This document shows, one piece after another, positions 1-11,830 of a stretch of DNA of 64,000 nt. The stretch lies in contig CM054145.1 of NCBI GenBank assembly GCA_028751875.1, positions 48,746,872 to 48,810,871 of the forward strand. The letters run 5' to 3'. The notes beneath the pieces are model-generated. The model had not been told where the DNA came from and searched no databases. It saw only the letters and a program-made list of their open reading frames with translations. The first letter of the stretch is position 1. Each line of letters begins with the position of its first letter. The DNA is from Rapana venosa. Lineage: Eukaryota > Mollusca > Gastropoda > Neogastropoda > Muricidae. The position numbers and the translations under genes are program-made.

Positions 1-743
1 ATTTGAAGTTCAGTTTCCTCTTGTTGGTGGCCTAAAGGAGGCTTTCCAATGACTGCACTCTGCATGTGAATTGCTGGTTGCGACTGAAATGTAGCAGAAC
101 TGTATTTAGGTATAATGCGCATGACAGTCGCCCTAGAATGAGATGACAGTGAGCTGTGACACTGTCATGGGAGAAAATAATGCAGAAATGAAAAATGTGT
201 ACTGATCATTTTAATGAAAACTACCCATCTTCACTCACAAAGCAGGCGTTTTGACGACACTAATCTCCCATACAAACCGACTTCTCTCACTTGCTGGATT
301 TTTCCAAAGAAACAGATTTCCCATCTCAGCTGATCACTTGTTGCTTGCAGCCAAGGTCATCGAATAACTTGCTTTCTAGCAAAAATGAAATCCTTGTAAA
401 AAATAACCAACACATCCAGAAAGTAGGGAGAAAAAAACACACCAAACTTCGGTGAATGAAAAGAAACAACGTCGTCTGCGAAAAAAAAAGAAAAGATAGG
501 CTCGCAGAAAAAGGTCGTTAAATGTGGGGAGATTCTATTTCTATTTGCAAACACTGGAAACTAGGTCAGCAGGGCGCGCGGGAAAACTGAGAATGTGTTC
601 TCTGTGCGTCTGCGCCACGTCTGCCAGTTTATACATAGCTTCCACTGTTGCAGTGTTTGGCGATGGAAGTGAAGCCTGTGCCCATCGATCGATTGATCTG
701 TGGAATTGTTGATGTCGACAAGGTTCCAGTTTCTGAACCTTAA
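1..743. other. Unique AT-rich sequence
   Basis: No exon, repeat copy or RNA gene recognised. Short open frames have no family signature and no splice context. Confidence 0.6.
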
Positions 744-983
744 AAATAATAATAATAATAATGTATGGAACTTATATAGCGCTGAATCTTGTAAAGCAAC
801 AAATCAAAGCGCTCAGATGACTTTTTTAAAATGTGTGTATGCGGTTTTGTAAATTGTGTCATCTGTTCCCACCGGCACACGATGGCCTACTCTTTCGAAA
901 AGCGGAACAGGATTTAACGTGTGCGCAAGATGTTCTGCATGCGTTCGCACACGGGGCCTCGGTTTATAGTCTCATCCGAAGGA
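744..983 (-). repeat. SINE-A copy with the GCGCTATATAA/(ATT)n tail
   Basis: In element orientation (minus) it reads ccttcggatgagactataaa, then the hallmark cgcacacgttaaatcctgtt and ggtgggaacagatgac segments, then a tail gcgctatataagttccatac ending in an ATT repeat. The same blocks recur at about a dozen places in the window (for example 3336, 7103, 17243, 32014, 46166, 51262). The tRNA-like head is missing, so it is 5'-truncated. Confidence 0.85.
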
Positions 984-1542
984 AAAAAGACATTGTGACC
1001 ATCATAATTTATTAATGTATTTTTTTTCCTGATGCACGTTAAGGCGTTAGCATCAGTATCGGGAGAATTTCACATTGATATTTATGTCTGTTAGTGTTTA
1101 TTCATGGTGGCAATTATCACCGACAGAGCTTGGCAAATTTAGTCAGACGGCTGCTATGTTGGTCTTTCGATGGCCACATTTACTCTGTCAGTGTGTTATC
1201 AAAATCACTGTCAACAGTCTCCAAAGAACACAAATGTAAAAAGAATAGGATAGGTATCTCAAGGTGCAAAAGGAGTCGCACGGCTTACTGAGAAAAACAA
1301 AGAAAAGCAGAGCTCAAAGATTTTTTCGCTTCCATAGTTCGTGTACGTCAATTATTTGGTTCACAAAGAAACAAGAATAACAATTTACAAGTTTAAAACG
1401 AAACAATCCCCCCCCCCCCCCCCCCCCCCCCCCACCATCCCAAACCAATTAATGATGATAAAGTTGATACAACTTTTCTTACATTACAAGAACAGCAGTT
1501 TATACAATACCTGATATTTCAAATCTGATTATGTACTACCAG

Positions 1543-1585
<43 letters not shown>

Positions 1586-1606
1586 GCACGCACGCACACA
1601 CACCAC
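984..1606. other. Unique sequence with poly(C) and (CA)n
   Basis: Poly(C) at 1408-1433 and CA/GCAC repeats at 1545-1604. Otherwise nothing recognisable. Confidence 0.7.
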
Positions 1607-1830
1607 TTAGTGCACGATGTCTTCCTTCAGAAGTGTGTCAGGACTTTTTGTTTGGAGCTTGGGTGTAAACGAACATGTCACGTCAGTGGATGATTTGAAA
1701 CTAAGCTGACCATCGGAAATTAAACTCATAGAGCTGACTGCAGTATCAGTCAGTTTTCCAGCAGCAGAATCCGTTGTGGTCAGTGTCACCCCACAGCAGC
1801 TCCATTTGCACTGCAGAATCTTGCTGGCAG
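1607..1830 (-). CDS. Weak candidate terminal exon, unknown protein
   Basis: On the minus strand a pyrimidine-rich acceptor (ttgacttgcctgcctgactgccag) is followed by a frame open for about 70 codons to a TAA stop next to a CA microsatellite. The translation contains GKLTDTAVSSMSLISDGQL and FTPKLQTKSPDTLLKEDIVH, a normal-looking mix of residues rather than simple repeat. I recognise no family or domain. The nearest AATAAA on that strand is about 600 bases further on. It may equally be a chance open frame. Confidence 0.22.
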
Positions 1831-1964
1831 TCAGGCAGGCAAGTCAAAAGTCCCCAAAACTGTGAAGTTTCTTTATATTTCTGATTGTCAACTTCATTTT
1901 GGTCTGTCCCAAGTTAAGAGCTTTGTCAGTTATTGATGTAAGCTGAGTGTCAGGCAGTACGCCT

Positions 1965-2125
1965 ACAAGGAGGGAGACGAAGAGGCAGACAGAGGAAACA
2001 ATGGGAAGACAACATCAGACTGCTAGTAGACTGGCCCTGAGTGGAACGATTTGCTACGGAAAGAAGAGGACCGTGGGGAGAGGAGGAAGCTGGTTGCAAA
2101 ATCTTCATTGGTTTCTCGCAGTCCA
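1965..2125 (+). pseudogene. Decayed 3' end of a non-LTR retrotransposon (LINE) reverse-transcriptase ORF
   Basis: Frame-by-frame reading of the plus strand gives GGRRRGRQRKQWEDNIRLL, then after a stop/frameshift PEWNDLLRKEEDRGE and RKLVAKSS. This is the typical C-terminal tail of LINE endonuclease-reverse transcriptases (GRQRKRWEDNI, a gap, then DR-x-WR-x-LV-x-KSS). At least one in-frame stop and a shift break it, and only about 50 codons survive, so it is an inactive 5'-truncated insertion. Confidence 0.7.
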
Positions 2126-2853
2126 TGGGATTACAGCATAGGTGAAGGTGAAGTGCCAAGGCCTCTATTAAAATGTTGTGTAGTGTTGTGCTGAGATTGT
2201 CTTCAGCCACGCATGACCAGCTCTTAGCATAACCACCTGCTCTCTCCTTTAACAGATTAAAAAGAAAAAGACATCTGAAGTCGGAGTGAGGCTGCCTGTG
2301 TGGCGAGGTACTTGAGAACAGTCATAGACGCAAACATCCAGTGTGTGCTTTCAGTATCACGGTGATTCCCAGGTGCAATGCATGAGTCAGAATGCATATT
2401 CTGGGTGACCTCCCAATGTGTTAAACTGGAGAACGCTCAAAACATCATAGTTTTTTTTTGACATGAGCCAAACTAAATGTTAGGTCTTTCATGAGGCAGA
2501 CAGGGAAACTCAAAGCAGGTGGAAGGCAGTACCGTTCCACATCTGGAGGTTGGTCAGACACGGCCCTGGTGCTTTTTTTCCCCAGGGGAGGGATATCCTA
2601 CAATGATATCAGCCAGAAGCCACTCCCACTCAATCATTGCAAGCACTAAAGTCACAATCTCTTTTGTGGTCAAATACCTTATTTCAAAGTCAAAATGAGT
2701 ATCAAATGTTTTCAGACAGACTGAGAGGACTAACAGACTGTTGGAAGCTCAGCAGATGTGAGAATGAGAGCACACAAATACAGTATCTAAGCTTTCGTGA
2801 AGCTGAACATGTGTTAGTCCTTTCTGCAGGATACTTTCATATAGCGATTGTAG
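2126..2853. other. Unique sequence downstream of the LINE remnant
   Basis: Contains the short repeat G block. The open frame at 2637-2924 runs into SINE-A and shows no conserved motif. Confidence 0.6.
2375..2435 (+). repeat. Dispersed repeat G, copy 1
   Basis: The sequence gagtcagaatgcatattctg, gggtgacctcccaatgtg and taaactggagaacgc aligns with 39250-39318. Class unknown; it is a short shared block of about 60 bases. Confidence 0.55.
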
Positions 2854-2979
2854 GCCTTCGGATGAAACTACAAACTAGAGTCCCTGTGTGTGAATGCACG
2901 CAGAACATCTTGGGCACACGTTAATGATCCATCCCGCCTCTCGAAGGAGCAGACCATTTCATGCCGGTAGGAGCGGATG
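2854..2979 (+). repeat. SINE-A fragment, diverged
   Basis: It keeps ccttcggatgaaact, gcagaacatcttgggcacac and a diverged ggtaggagcggatga block of SINE-A. It stops before the 3' tail and abuts an A/C-rich tract with poly(C) (about 2980-3060). Confidence 0.7.
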
Positions 2980-3335
2980 AAAAAGTTAAAAAACAAACAA
3001 ACAAACAACAACCCCCCCTCTCCCCCCCCCCCCCCCCAAAAAAACCCAAACCACAACAAAAACGCATGCACTTTATGTAACCCAGCCTCTCTATCCTTTC
3101 ACTGGGTACATAAAGAGATTTCGGTTCGGATTCTTTCTACAAAGAAAAGGACAACATATGAATGGCTTGACAAGATTTAATGATGTTAATTTCTTAGAAA
3201 AACTAAGGGTGGTATAACAACTGACAATGTCCAAATCAAACTACTCAAATCCAACATCATTTCTAGTTTCATTGGGATGTTGGGGGGGGGAGGGGGTGGG
3301 GGGGGGTAGGAGGGGGGGGGGGGAATGGGAGGGGG

Positions 3336-3664
3336 GACGGAATACCTAGGTGGTAGAGCATTACGCTCGCAAATTTCTGACGATCGGGTTCGATCTGTTC
3401 AAAGGAGATATTTTCCCCTGGAGTTAACATCAGTGCAGACTCCACTCTCCCCAAAAGTCCTTCGGATGAGACTATAAACCGAGGTCCCGTGAGCGAACAC
3501 ACGCAGAACATCTTGCGCACACGTTAAATCCTGTTCCGCTTTTTGTAAGAGTAGGCCATTGTGTGCTGGTGGGAACAGATGGCAGAATTTACAAAACCAC
3601 ATACACATGGGGACTGGATGTAAAAAAGCACATAAGTGCTTATTCCCTTATCCTAGAAAGAAAA
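3336..3664 (+). repeat. SINE-A copy with tRNA-like head
   Basis: A tRNA-like head (ggtggtagagcattacgctc as A box, gatcgggttcgatctg as B box) precedes the SINE-A body (ccttcggatgagactataaa) and the alternative 3' end (gtgcttattcccttatccta). It follows a 45-bp G-rich run (3280-3335). The A and B boxes support a pol III-derived SINE. Confidence 0.8.
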
Positions 3665-4033
3665 ATTAAAAAAAAAATTTAGCCCTCATCCCCGAAAGTT
3701 AGAACACGGCTACCTTAATGGTAGGTACAAACGATCGCAAACGCAAAATCTCATCATTAGTGAATCTGGGAGCTCAAGCCAAGGAACAGGGGAAAAAAAA
3801 CCGACATCAAAGTTAACTTTCTTCTTTTCTTCATCCTTTAAACTTCTTAAGGGTGTTTGGGCGCAGTGCTATACCTTTCATGCAGTATATTTTGAGCAAG
3901 TCGAACCAGGTGGACTATAATAATCCTATTCCCTCACCAGGTAGTAGATTGAAGTCTGCATACATTAAGATCCAGTCACAGGGGGGATATAATTATCATG
4001 GAAAATGCAGATAATTCAAAATCTTCTCCAACC

Positions 4034-4173
4034 TTTGAATAGAATTTGACTAGTGTCTTGAGATAATTTGAATAGTGTCTTAATAGAATTTGAATTGTGG
4101 CTTAATAGAATTTGAACAGTGTTTTGACAGAATTTGAATAGTGTCTGGATAGAATTTGAATGGCGTCTTGATA
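4034..4173 (+). repeat. Short tandem array, about 27-bp unit
   Basis: About six variants of aatagaatttgaatagtgtc follow one another, with substitutions and 1-3 base indels. Nothing is coded. Confidence 0.8.
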
Positions 4174-4652
4174 AGCACAAAGAATATAACCAGTGTAACG
4201 ACTAACCACGACGATATGTTGTGTGACATGTGGGTTAGGCTGATAGGGGTGGGGAGATAAGCATCCATCTCCTGTCCATATCTAGGGCCGGCCCCAGATT
4301 CTGAACCTGAGGAAAGGGACTTGTCAACTTGTTGATTTCGCCTGGTCTTTAAACGTGTGGACTGGATCAAGAGGATGTCGGGTCCAAAAGGGTTTACAGG
4401 ATTAGTATGCCAGAAGAAGAAAAAAGAAGAAAAGAAACGGGAGAAAGGAACAAAAAAACCCCAAGGAGAACAATAACAACTAAACCAAACAAACAACAAC
4501 AAAAACTGTGAGTACCCACTGACCCCAAGCAGCATGTTTTATTTCTGGCCTTTACATTCTTTGAAAATATCCAACAAAGCAGAAACCTCTATGTTTTTAT
4601 TTGTGTCTTGCTGTCTCTGTCTCGTTGGTGCCTGTTTGTCTCTCGCAGGCCT

Positions 4653-4684
<32 letters not shown>

Positions 4685-6644
4685 GTGGCCCTTGAGTCCT
4701 CCCCACTTGAGTGTGTGTGTGTGCATGTGCGCGCGCGCGGTATACGTGCTTGCGCGCTTGCACGTAGGCCTATTTCTTGTACCCACGCAAAAAGTTCCAG
4801 TTGGGGAAGACAGAAACAGAGATGCTTTGTTGGCCGATTGTAGAGATCTATCTACTGGTGCAAGCCCGTTTTCAATCACACACAAAAACATGTGCACGCG
4901 CACACACATAAACGCACACACACACACACAAGCGCATAATACTACTAAGGGAATTGTCGTTACACATTTTCCTGATTGTGTCTAACCATGGGTACTGACC
5001 CAGTTATTCCAGATTTGGCTGACTGGTCACGTGGTGTAGTCAGCAAAGTTTGCAAAAGATTAGGCCTATGCCTGACTAGCTGCACCTTCCAATAAGTAAA
5101 CTGATACATGGATCAACTGACATCCTAAAATTCTTTTCAATTGTACTGCAACGATCTTTTTGAGTCTACCTCTTTCACTCTCTAGTTTGTGGGGCACCTT
5201 AAAGTTTTCTTTTAGCTGGACATTAAAAAACTGATGAAAAAGAATCTGAAATAAGCTAAAGAATCTGAATTCAAATGTGTTGTAATACTTAAACATATAG
5301 ATCTAGGGTCATAAAAGAATCTGAATTCAAATGTGTTGTAGTCTAATACTTAAGCATATAGATCTAGGGTCATCAAAGAATCTAAATTCAAATGTGTTGT
5401 CATATAGATCTAGGGTCATAAAGATTCCTTATTTTGTGTTGTTTACAGTCCACATGACCTCAGAGGGCAAGAATGAACCAAAAATCATAAAGAGGCACGA
5501 GGAATGACACAGGGAAAGAGTTACTTTTCAGATGAGAATTCCCACTACAATTAATTTATCCTAACCCCAATCACGGCAGTTCTAGGATTTCTTTCCTTGG
5601 TAAATCATGCTGGTGACGTCACACTGTCTGTGCTTTGATACTTGTTACGGTTTCAATGATGACAACATGAAACTAGATCCTGCTACATAGGATTGTGGGT
5701 CATCAGCAACACTGTGACTCATACAAACCAGATATATCAGATGAAGGGTGTATGGTTGACATAACAAAAGCTTTTTCGTGCATCCCTTGTTGTCAGCTGA
5801 GTATGCCGTGTACATGTCACCGAGGTAGATCTATCTTCTATGAAAATAGGGCATGTCCTGTTCTAGGAGGCAGTGTGGAGATATAGATGGCGAAAAGTGA
5901 TAGGTCTATCTTCTCCATTGAAAGCTCAGACAGCGACTATTGTTGTCTGTGATGTGCGAAAATGCTTTGGGCTGATGTTAAGCGCCTGACAAGTCAGATC
6001 TAGGGCATCAGACTTTGCTGTGGGAGAGAATTGTTATCTTTTTAAGTCTTTTTGGGAAAAAATGGCACGAGAATGGACCAAGAAGGCAAAAAACAGGCAA
6101 GGTGACAGGAAGAAAAGGAACATGGCAGAAATGAAAGAGAGAAAAATGGCAGAAAACAAATAGAGGATCCGGATAGGGAATTCCAAGCACAGACTTTCCA
6201 GAAGGTGGTAATGTTATTTATACTAACAACTCCACCGGCACCCCAAGGGGAAGATGTGGTATTAAGTTGAGATCTTGACAGATAATGGTTTTACAGTCTT
6301 TTCGGAAATATCAGTACGTCTTTCACGAGTATTTCATATTAATTTTCTAAGGAGGAAATTGCAGCAAGTATCTATGATGCTAATCAGCGCCTAAAGTGTC
6401 AAATGAACCCCTAGGAGTTGCAGACAGAAGAATGGTAATGTCAAAAGTCTACTGCATAGGCAACTAGGCCTAAGCCGACTGATTCTGATTCCTGCCATTG
6501 CAAAGTCAGACTTTCTCTCAAAGGAGAAGGGGAGGAAGAGTGGAAGAATGAGTCACTTACGGTTTTTATGCAGATGAGAACTGCACCAGGGGAAATGATG
6601 GATTGAAGGAGTGGACAAACAAAGTCTAGACCAGTAGTAGGCAA
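4174..6644. other. Mostly unique sequence
   Basis: Apart from CT (4653-4684), GT/GC (4711-4742) and CA (4897-4932) repeats and the three-copy array at 5257-5420, nothing is recognised. Confidence 0.6.
5257..5420 (+). repeat. Three-copy tandem repeat, about 58-bp unit
   Basis: The unit begins aaagaatctgaattcaaatg and ends catatagatctagggtcat. The copies are about 57, 61 and 46 bases, the last with an internal deletion. Confidence 0.9.
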
Positions 6645-7069
6645 CTTTACACTGAAAGATTTAAGTTAGTCAGCACTTAGATCTGTCAAATACTGGGAAT
6701 AGTTTAGGGTACAGTAGTCAGTAGGCCTACTTTGCACTGAGGGAGTGAATTATTCAGCAATTAGCGAATACTTTAAAGAGTTAACGGTACAGTAGTACTT
6801 TGCATTGTGAGAATGAATCATTTATCATTATCAAACAATGTAAATAGTTTATGATACAGTAGTACTTTGCATTGTGAGAATGAATCATTTAGCACTGATA
6901 AAATACTGTGAATAGTTCATGGTATTGTAGTGTTTTGCATTGAGAAAGTAAATCATTTAGTGCTTATGAAATACTGTAAAAAGTTTATGGTAAGTAGTAC
7001 TTTTGCATTGAGAGTGAATCATTTCTCAAATACTGTAAACATTGAGAGGGTGAATCATGTAGCATTTAT
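6645..7069 (+). repeat. Degenerate minisatellite, about 70-bp unit
   Basis: About six diverged copies share gtagtactttgcattgtgag, gaatgaatcatttagc and aatactgtgaatagttta. It ends where the 5S-like SINE begins. Confidence 0.8.
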
Positions 7070-7540
7070 AAAGGTAAAGGTGTCTCATAACCTATGTGGT
7101 CTTAGTTAAATCCTGTTCCGCTTTTCGAAAGAGTAGGCCATTGTGTGCCGGTGGAGACAGATGACAAAGTTTACAAAACCGCATACACACGGGGACTGGA
7201 CGTAAAAAAAGCACATGAGTGCTTATTCCATTATCCTCGATATAAAAGAATAAATAAATAGATAAATAGTGCTTATTCCATTATCCTCGATATAACAGAA
7301 TAATTTAAAAAATAAATAAATAGGGGAGCGAGGCATCAGAGACTTCAGCTTCTCCAGAGGCCAGCATACTGAGGAGAGGGGGGGGGCGGGGGCCTAAAGC
7401 GGCAGGTACCCATTTACAGCTGAGATAACTGTATTGAAGCCAAGGCACGCAAACGGTCACCCATCCAAGTGGTAACCACGCTCGATGCTGCTTAACATTG
7501 GCTGGGGAAAGCGAGTGCTTTGACCACGGAGCTATCCTGT
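7070..7540 (-). repeat. 5S-rRNA-like SINE (SINE-D), interrupted by a SINE-A insertion
   Basis: On the minus strand the 5' part reads ttaagcagcatcgagcg, ggttaccacttggatgggtg and accgtttgcgtgcc. This closely parallels the conserved 3' half of 5S rRNA (AAGCAG..GGTTAGTACTTGGATGGGTGACCGCC). Just before it is a tRNA A-box-like segment, tagctccgtggtcaaagc. The body (agctgtaaatgggtacctgc) continues to 7321 and resumes at 7070-7102 after an insertion. A second copy without the interruption lies at 34330-34600. Confidence 0.7.
7103..7320 (+). repeat. SINE-A insertion nested inside SINE-D
   Basis: It carries ttaaatcctgttccgctttt, ggtggagacagatgac and catacacacggggactgg, then the alternative tail ccattatcctcgatataaaa with AATA repeats. 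The tail block gtgcttattccattatcctc is duplicated (about 7217 and 7269). Both edges fall where the 34.3-kb SINE-D copy is continuous, so this is an insertion. The element is 5'-truncated, and no clear target-site duplication is visible. Confidence 0.75.
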
Positions 7541-7859
7541 CAATAAACTATATAGTGCCGTTAATCGTTAATCTTTCTTCTCCCCAACTTTTCAGTACCA
7601 TAGTTGATTTTTAAAATTGTTAATTGACTTTTTGATGTGCACCCGCTCGTCACTTCACAGTATAATACTTTCATGTGTTATTGTTCTAGTTGGTAAGTAG
7701 CATAAAGAGGAATGGCTTTAGGCTGGTGGAATCTTCGTCCCTACACTTTAGGGCAAGAAACAAACTTTTTGTTTGTGAGTTAACTTTAAAATAATACCTT
7801 GGCCTTGTCTTGTCTGAGTCATGTGTGTGTTTTGTACTGCACTGTACTGTACTGTGTAC

Positions 7860-8172
7860 CACTTTCAGTCACAGCAGATTTCTGAGTCAAATTCGGGATG
7901 CTCTCCTCGGGGAGAGTGTATTGTCGCAAGAACAGTGCCATGCATTATTTGTTTCTTTTGTCTGCAAGTGTATTTGTTTCCCTATCAGAGCGGCTTTAGC
8001 ATGGACAGCCTGTGGTGGTGCCATGGGTTCTTTTACGTGCGCGCTGAATGCATGCTGCGCAAGGGGTCTTGGTTTAATCGTCTCCTCCAATCCAAGGAAA
8101 GCTCGTACTCAAGAGGGACTAGAACCTGTCCTACTTGTTTTCTAGGCAGGAGAGTTACCTCTAGACAACTTG
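7860..8172 (-). repeat. SINE-B copy with tRNA-like head
   Basis: In element orientation (minus) the head reads tgtctagaggtaactctcct with the B-box-like ggttctagtccc. The body contains the complement of tgtatttgtttccctatcag and of the ctctcctcggggagag block. The copy at 53158-53668 shares these blocks in the same order. The longest open frames here are incidental. Confidence 0.75.
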
Positions 8173-8640
<468 letters not shown>

Positions 8641-11225
8641 AGAAGGAAAGAAAGTCATTCACCCAATGTAACACGAGGAACCTGTTAAACTGGTTTATTC
8701 CCTCTATACAACATAATATTCATTTTTGTTGTTGTTGTTGGTCATCCCCACATCATTGTTTGGAAACACAGTCACACACATTTTTACCACTACATTTCTG
8801 TACTACTGGAGATATAAAATGTAAAGCCACTATCTGTTGTAGGTTTTTTTCCCCTTCTATATATTATATTTTTCAGGGTTTAGACAAAAAAAAAAAGATA
8901 ATACCTGTGAAAACTACCTTACGAATTTAAGGTATGACATTTTGGACACATACTGTATTGACAATATTATTCTAATACAGTGAAGCGTTGCCTCTACATA
9001 CTGAGTTTTTGCAAAACATGAGACAAAAACGGAATTCAGAGAAGTCAAAAGAAACGACAAGACTATCAGCATTACCTGCTGTTCACACACTGACGCTGTG
9101 TGCATGTTGTGCACACACAAAAAAGCGGGTTTAACTCCTAAGCACAAGCACATCCACACTCACGCACACCCAGTTATTTAGTTCTACAAATCGTATCAGA
9201 TACTGTTCTTTAAATGACAAGAAGAACTATACAGATGACAAACACATGTCATGTGCGCAGACAAAACAAGTGAGTTTTACTGCAAGAGAAAAATGAATGA
9301 ACAGCTTTTAGAACACCCAACACATAATATGGAGGAAGGAAAGAAAAAAACAAACCCCTCACAACCTGACGATATTCCGTCCCATCTTGACAAAAACTGC
9401 AATGGATGAAACAAGTACTATGACCGATTGCTGGGAGGGGGAGAAAGCCACAGAAAGAGGGTAATATCACCCCGTGACCTGAACACATAACCTCTAATGC
9501 ACTTCTGTTCCCTCTGGAATCGTTGAACCCCAATGACGCCTACAGCTGTATCACCTTGACCTCAGACAACTTTAAAGTCCGCTCAATGTGACCAGCTGGT
9601 TTGTTTTCATCAAAACAAAAGCACCCCCCCAAAAAAACAGCAAAAAACAAAACACCAAACATCACAAAGCAAACAATCCAAAACGTTAATCTGATATCCC
9701 CTTGCTTTTTAAAAATGTTTTTGATGTCTGTTCTTGTAAACATGTACAATTTTAAACAGATCTTTGTTTTTTGGTTGTTTCTTTTGTTGTTTTTGTTACT
9801 GACACAAACACAACTTTGAGCAATTCCAACTTGCCTTGCTGAAGATTAAGAGCAAAAAGGCCATATCAAATGTTGTTTCCCTCTCAACTGAAAATTAAAA
9901 TATATGTAAATTTTTTTTTTATATCCTACTACCGTTAGGTGATGAATTCTTGTGCTAACTTAGTAAATTCGTCCAAAAAACCAAACAAACAATTGACACA
10001 AATGAGCACAGAAAGTAGTCTTATGCCTTGACATGTTATCTTCTGGTTTAAAAAACCCCAACACAACAGCAAATTACAAAAATGAACACAAGTCTTTTAC
10101 ACACACACACACAACACACACACACACACAACACACACACCACACCACACACACACACCCTGTTCTGGGTTTTTTATTTCTGAAATTTAAAAAAAAAAAA
10201 ATTCTTTTGTCGGATATCTGACTTTATTCACCAAGAGAAGAGAAAGCTGAGGACATCATCAGGATGAAACAGGAGTGATTAAACCCGACCTATCTCCCTG
10301 GCTTGAGCCTGCATCACTGTATTTGTTACATGGGACCCCCCAAAAAAACCCCCCACCCCAAAACAAACCAACAACAACAACCTAAGTACCGACAAAGATA
10401 TCATTCATCATATCACCCCAGTATGCAATACAACTGATGAATACAGCACAAAACATAGGAAAAAAGTAGAAAAGGAGCAGACTCCAAACGAATAATACAA
10501 CCCCCCACCCCCCCAACAAAACAAAAAACAAAATCCACAAAATTATCAGATACGTGAATTTCATGACAAAATACTAGGAAAATGGCTGGACTACACAACA
10601 ACTAACAAACAAACAAAAATGACTGAAAAGAGAAGATCATTTGGTTTAAACTTAAAAGCGTGTTGCAGTCAGAATATGTTCATCTGTGTGTCTATATCAT
10701 ATCTTATATATACAGCCACATACGTTTTATTGTATATGAAAGATAAAATGACTGACACAAACATGAAAATGTTGCCCCCCAAAAAAACAAAACCAAAAAA
10801 ATTCACAGAATCCCCAGAACATGCACAGGAATGTGTTTTATTGGCAGACTGAAAACATCCCACTAAAAAAAAACAACTACCCCCCACCCCCCCAACCCAT
10901 CAATACTTTTCCACAAACAAACAATAGCATGAAGATATGAATACACATACTAACACATGGGTTAACAAAATGGCTCTCACCTCAGGCCACCCCCTCCAAT
11001 ACTAAAAAATAAGGTCAAGACATTATCATCATTACTCTGTCATAAACCTCATTTAAATAACTTCTTCTACAAAGACACCGACAGAAATATTGGCTCATCT
11101 CACTTCGCTCATTTCTTTCAAACAAACAAACCAATAAACAAAAGTGTGCTTATTTTCAGTTGTATGTAAACATGATCTCAATCTCTTTTATTTGGTAACC
11201 AAAACCATCGGCACAGGGCTTCTGA

Positions 11226-11290
11226 GCAGCTCTGTGTGTGTGTGTGTGTGTGTTTGTGTGTTTTGTGTGTGTGCGTGTGTGTGTGTGTGT

Positions 11291-11326
<36 letters not shown>

Positions 11327-11830
11327 GTGGTGTGTGTGTGTGTGAGGGCGCGCGGGCGCCCGTGAGTATGAGTGTTGTGTGTGTATGATGTGTGTGTGTG
11401 TGCGTGTGTGCGCATGCGCGTGCGTACGTGCGTGTGTACGTGTGCGTGCGCGTGTCTGTGATGGCAAGGCATTGAAGCGGCTGGGAGGGAAGGGGGAGGA
11501 GAGAGAAATCAAGGACAGAAGGATGATGGACTCTATGATAATGGGGAGAGCAGGGAGGAGGCAGAAAGGTCAAGCCTCCCCCCCCCCCCCCCCCCCACTT
11601 ACCCCCCCCCCCCTCCACTTACACCCCCCTCCCCCATCAAAAACACACCCACCCTCACAGCAGAAAAGGATGGAGTGAATGGTTGAAAAAAAAAAGAGTA
11701 GTATTCAAGTGCATAGTGTGTGTGTGAGGGAGTGTGTGTGTGCATGCGTCTGTACGTGCGTGCGTGTGTGTGTGTACGTGCGTGCGTGCATGCGTGCGTG
11801 CATGCAAGTATGCCTATACGCATGTGCAAA
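11226..11830 (+). repeat. Compound TG/CG microsatellites and poly(C)
   Basis: TG repeats with GC-rich alternations span 11232-11460 and 11716-11826. Between them are a G-rich purine stretch and poly(C) (11578-11597, 11604-11613). Alternating purine-pyrimidine DNA of this length can adopt Z-form. Confidence 0.93.

Noticed and set aside
7440..7540. Possible functional 5S rRNA gene
   Set aside because: Only part of 5S rRNA is represented, it is fused to a tRNA-like segment and a SINE body, and there is no pol III terminator at the right place.
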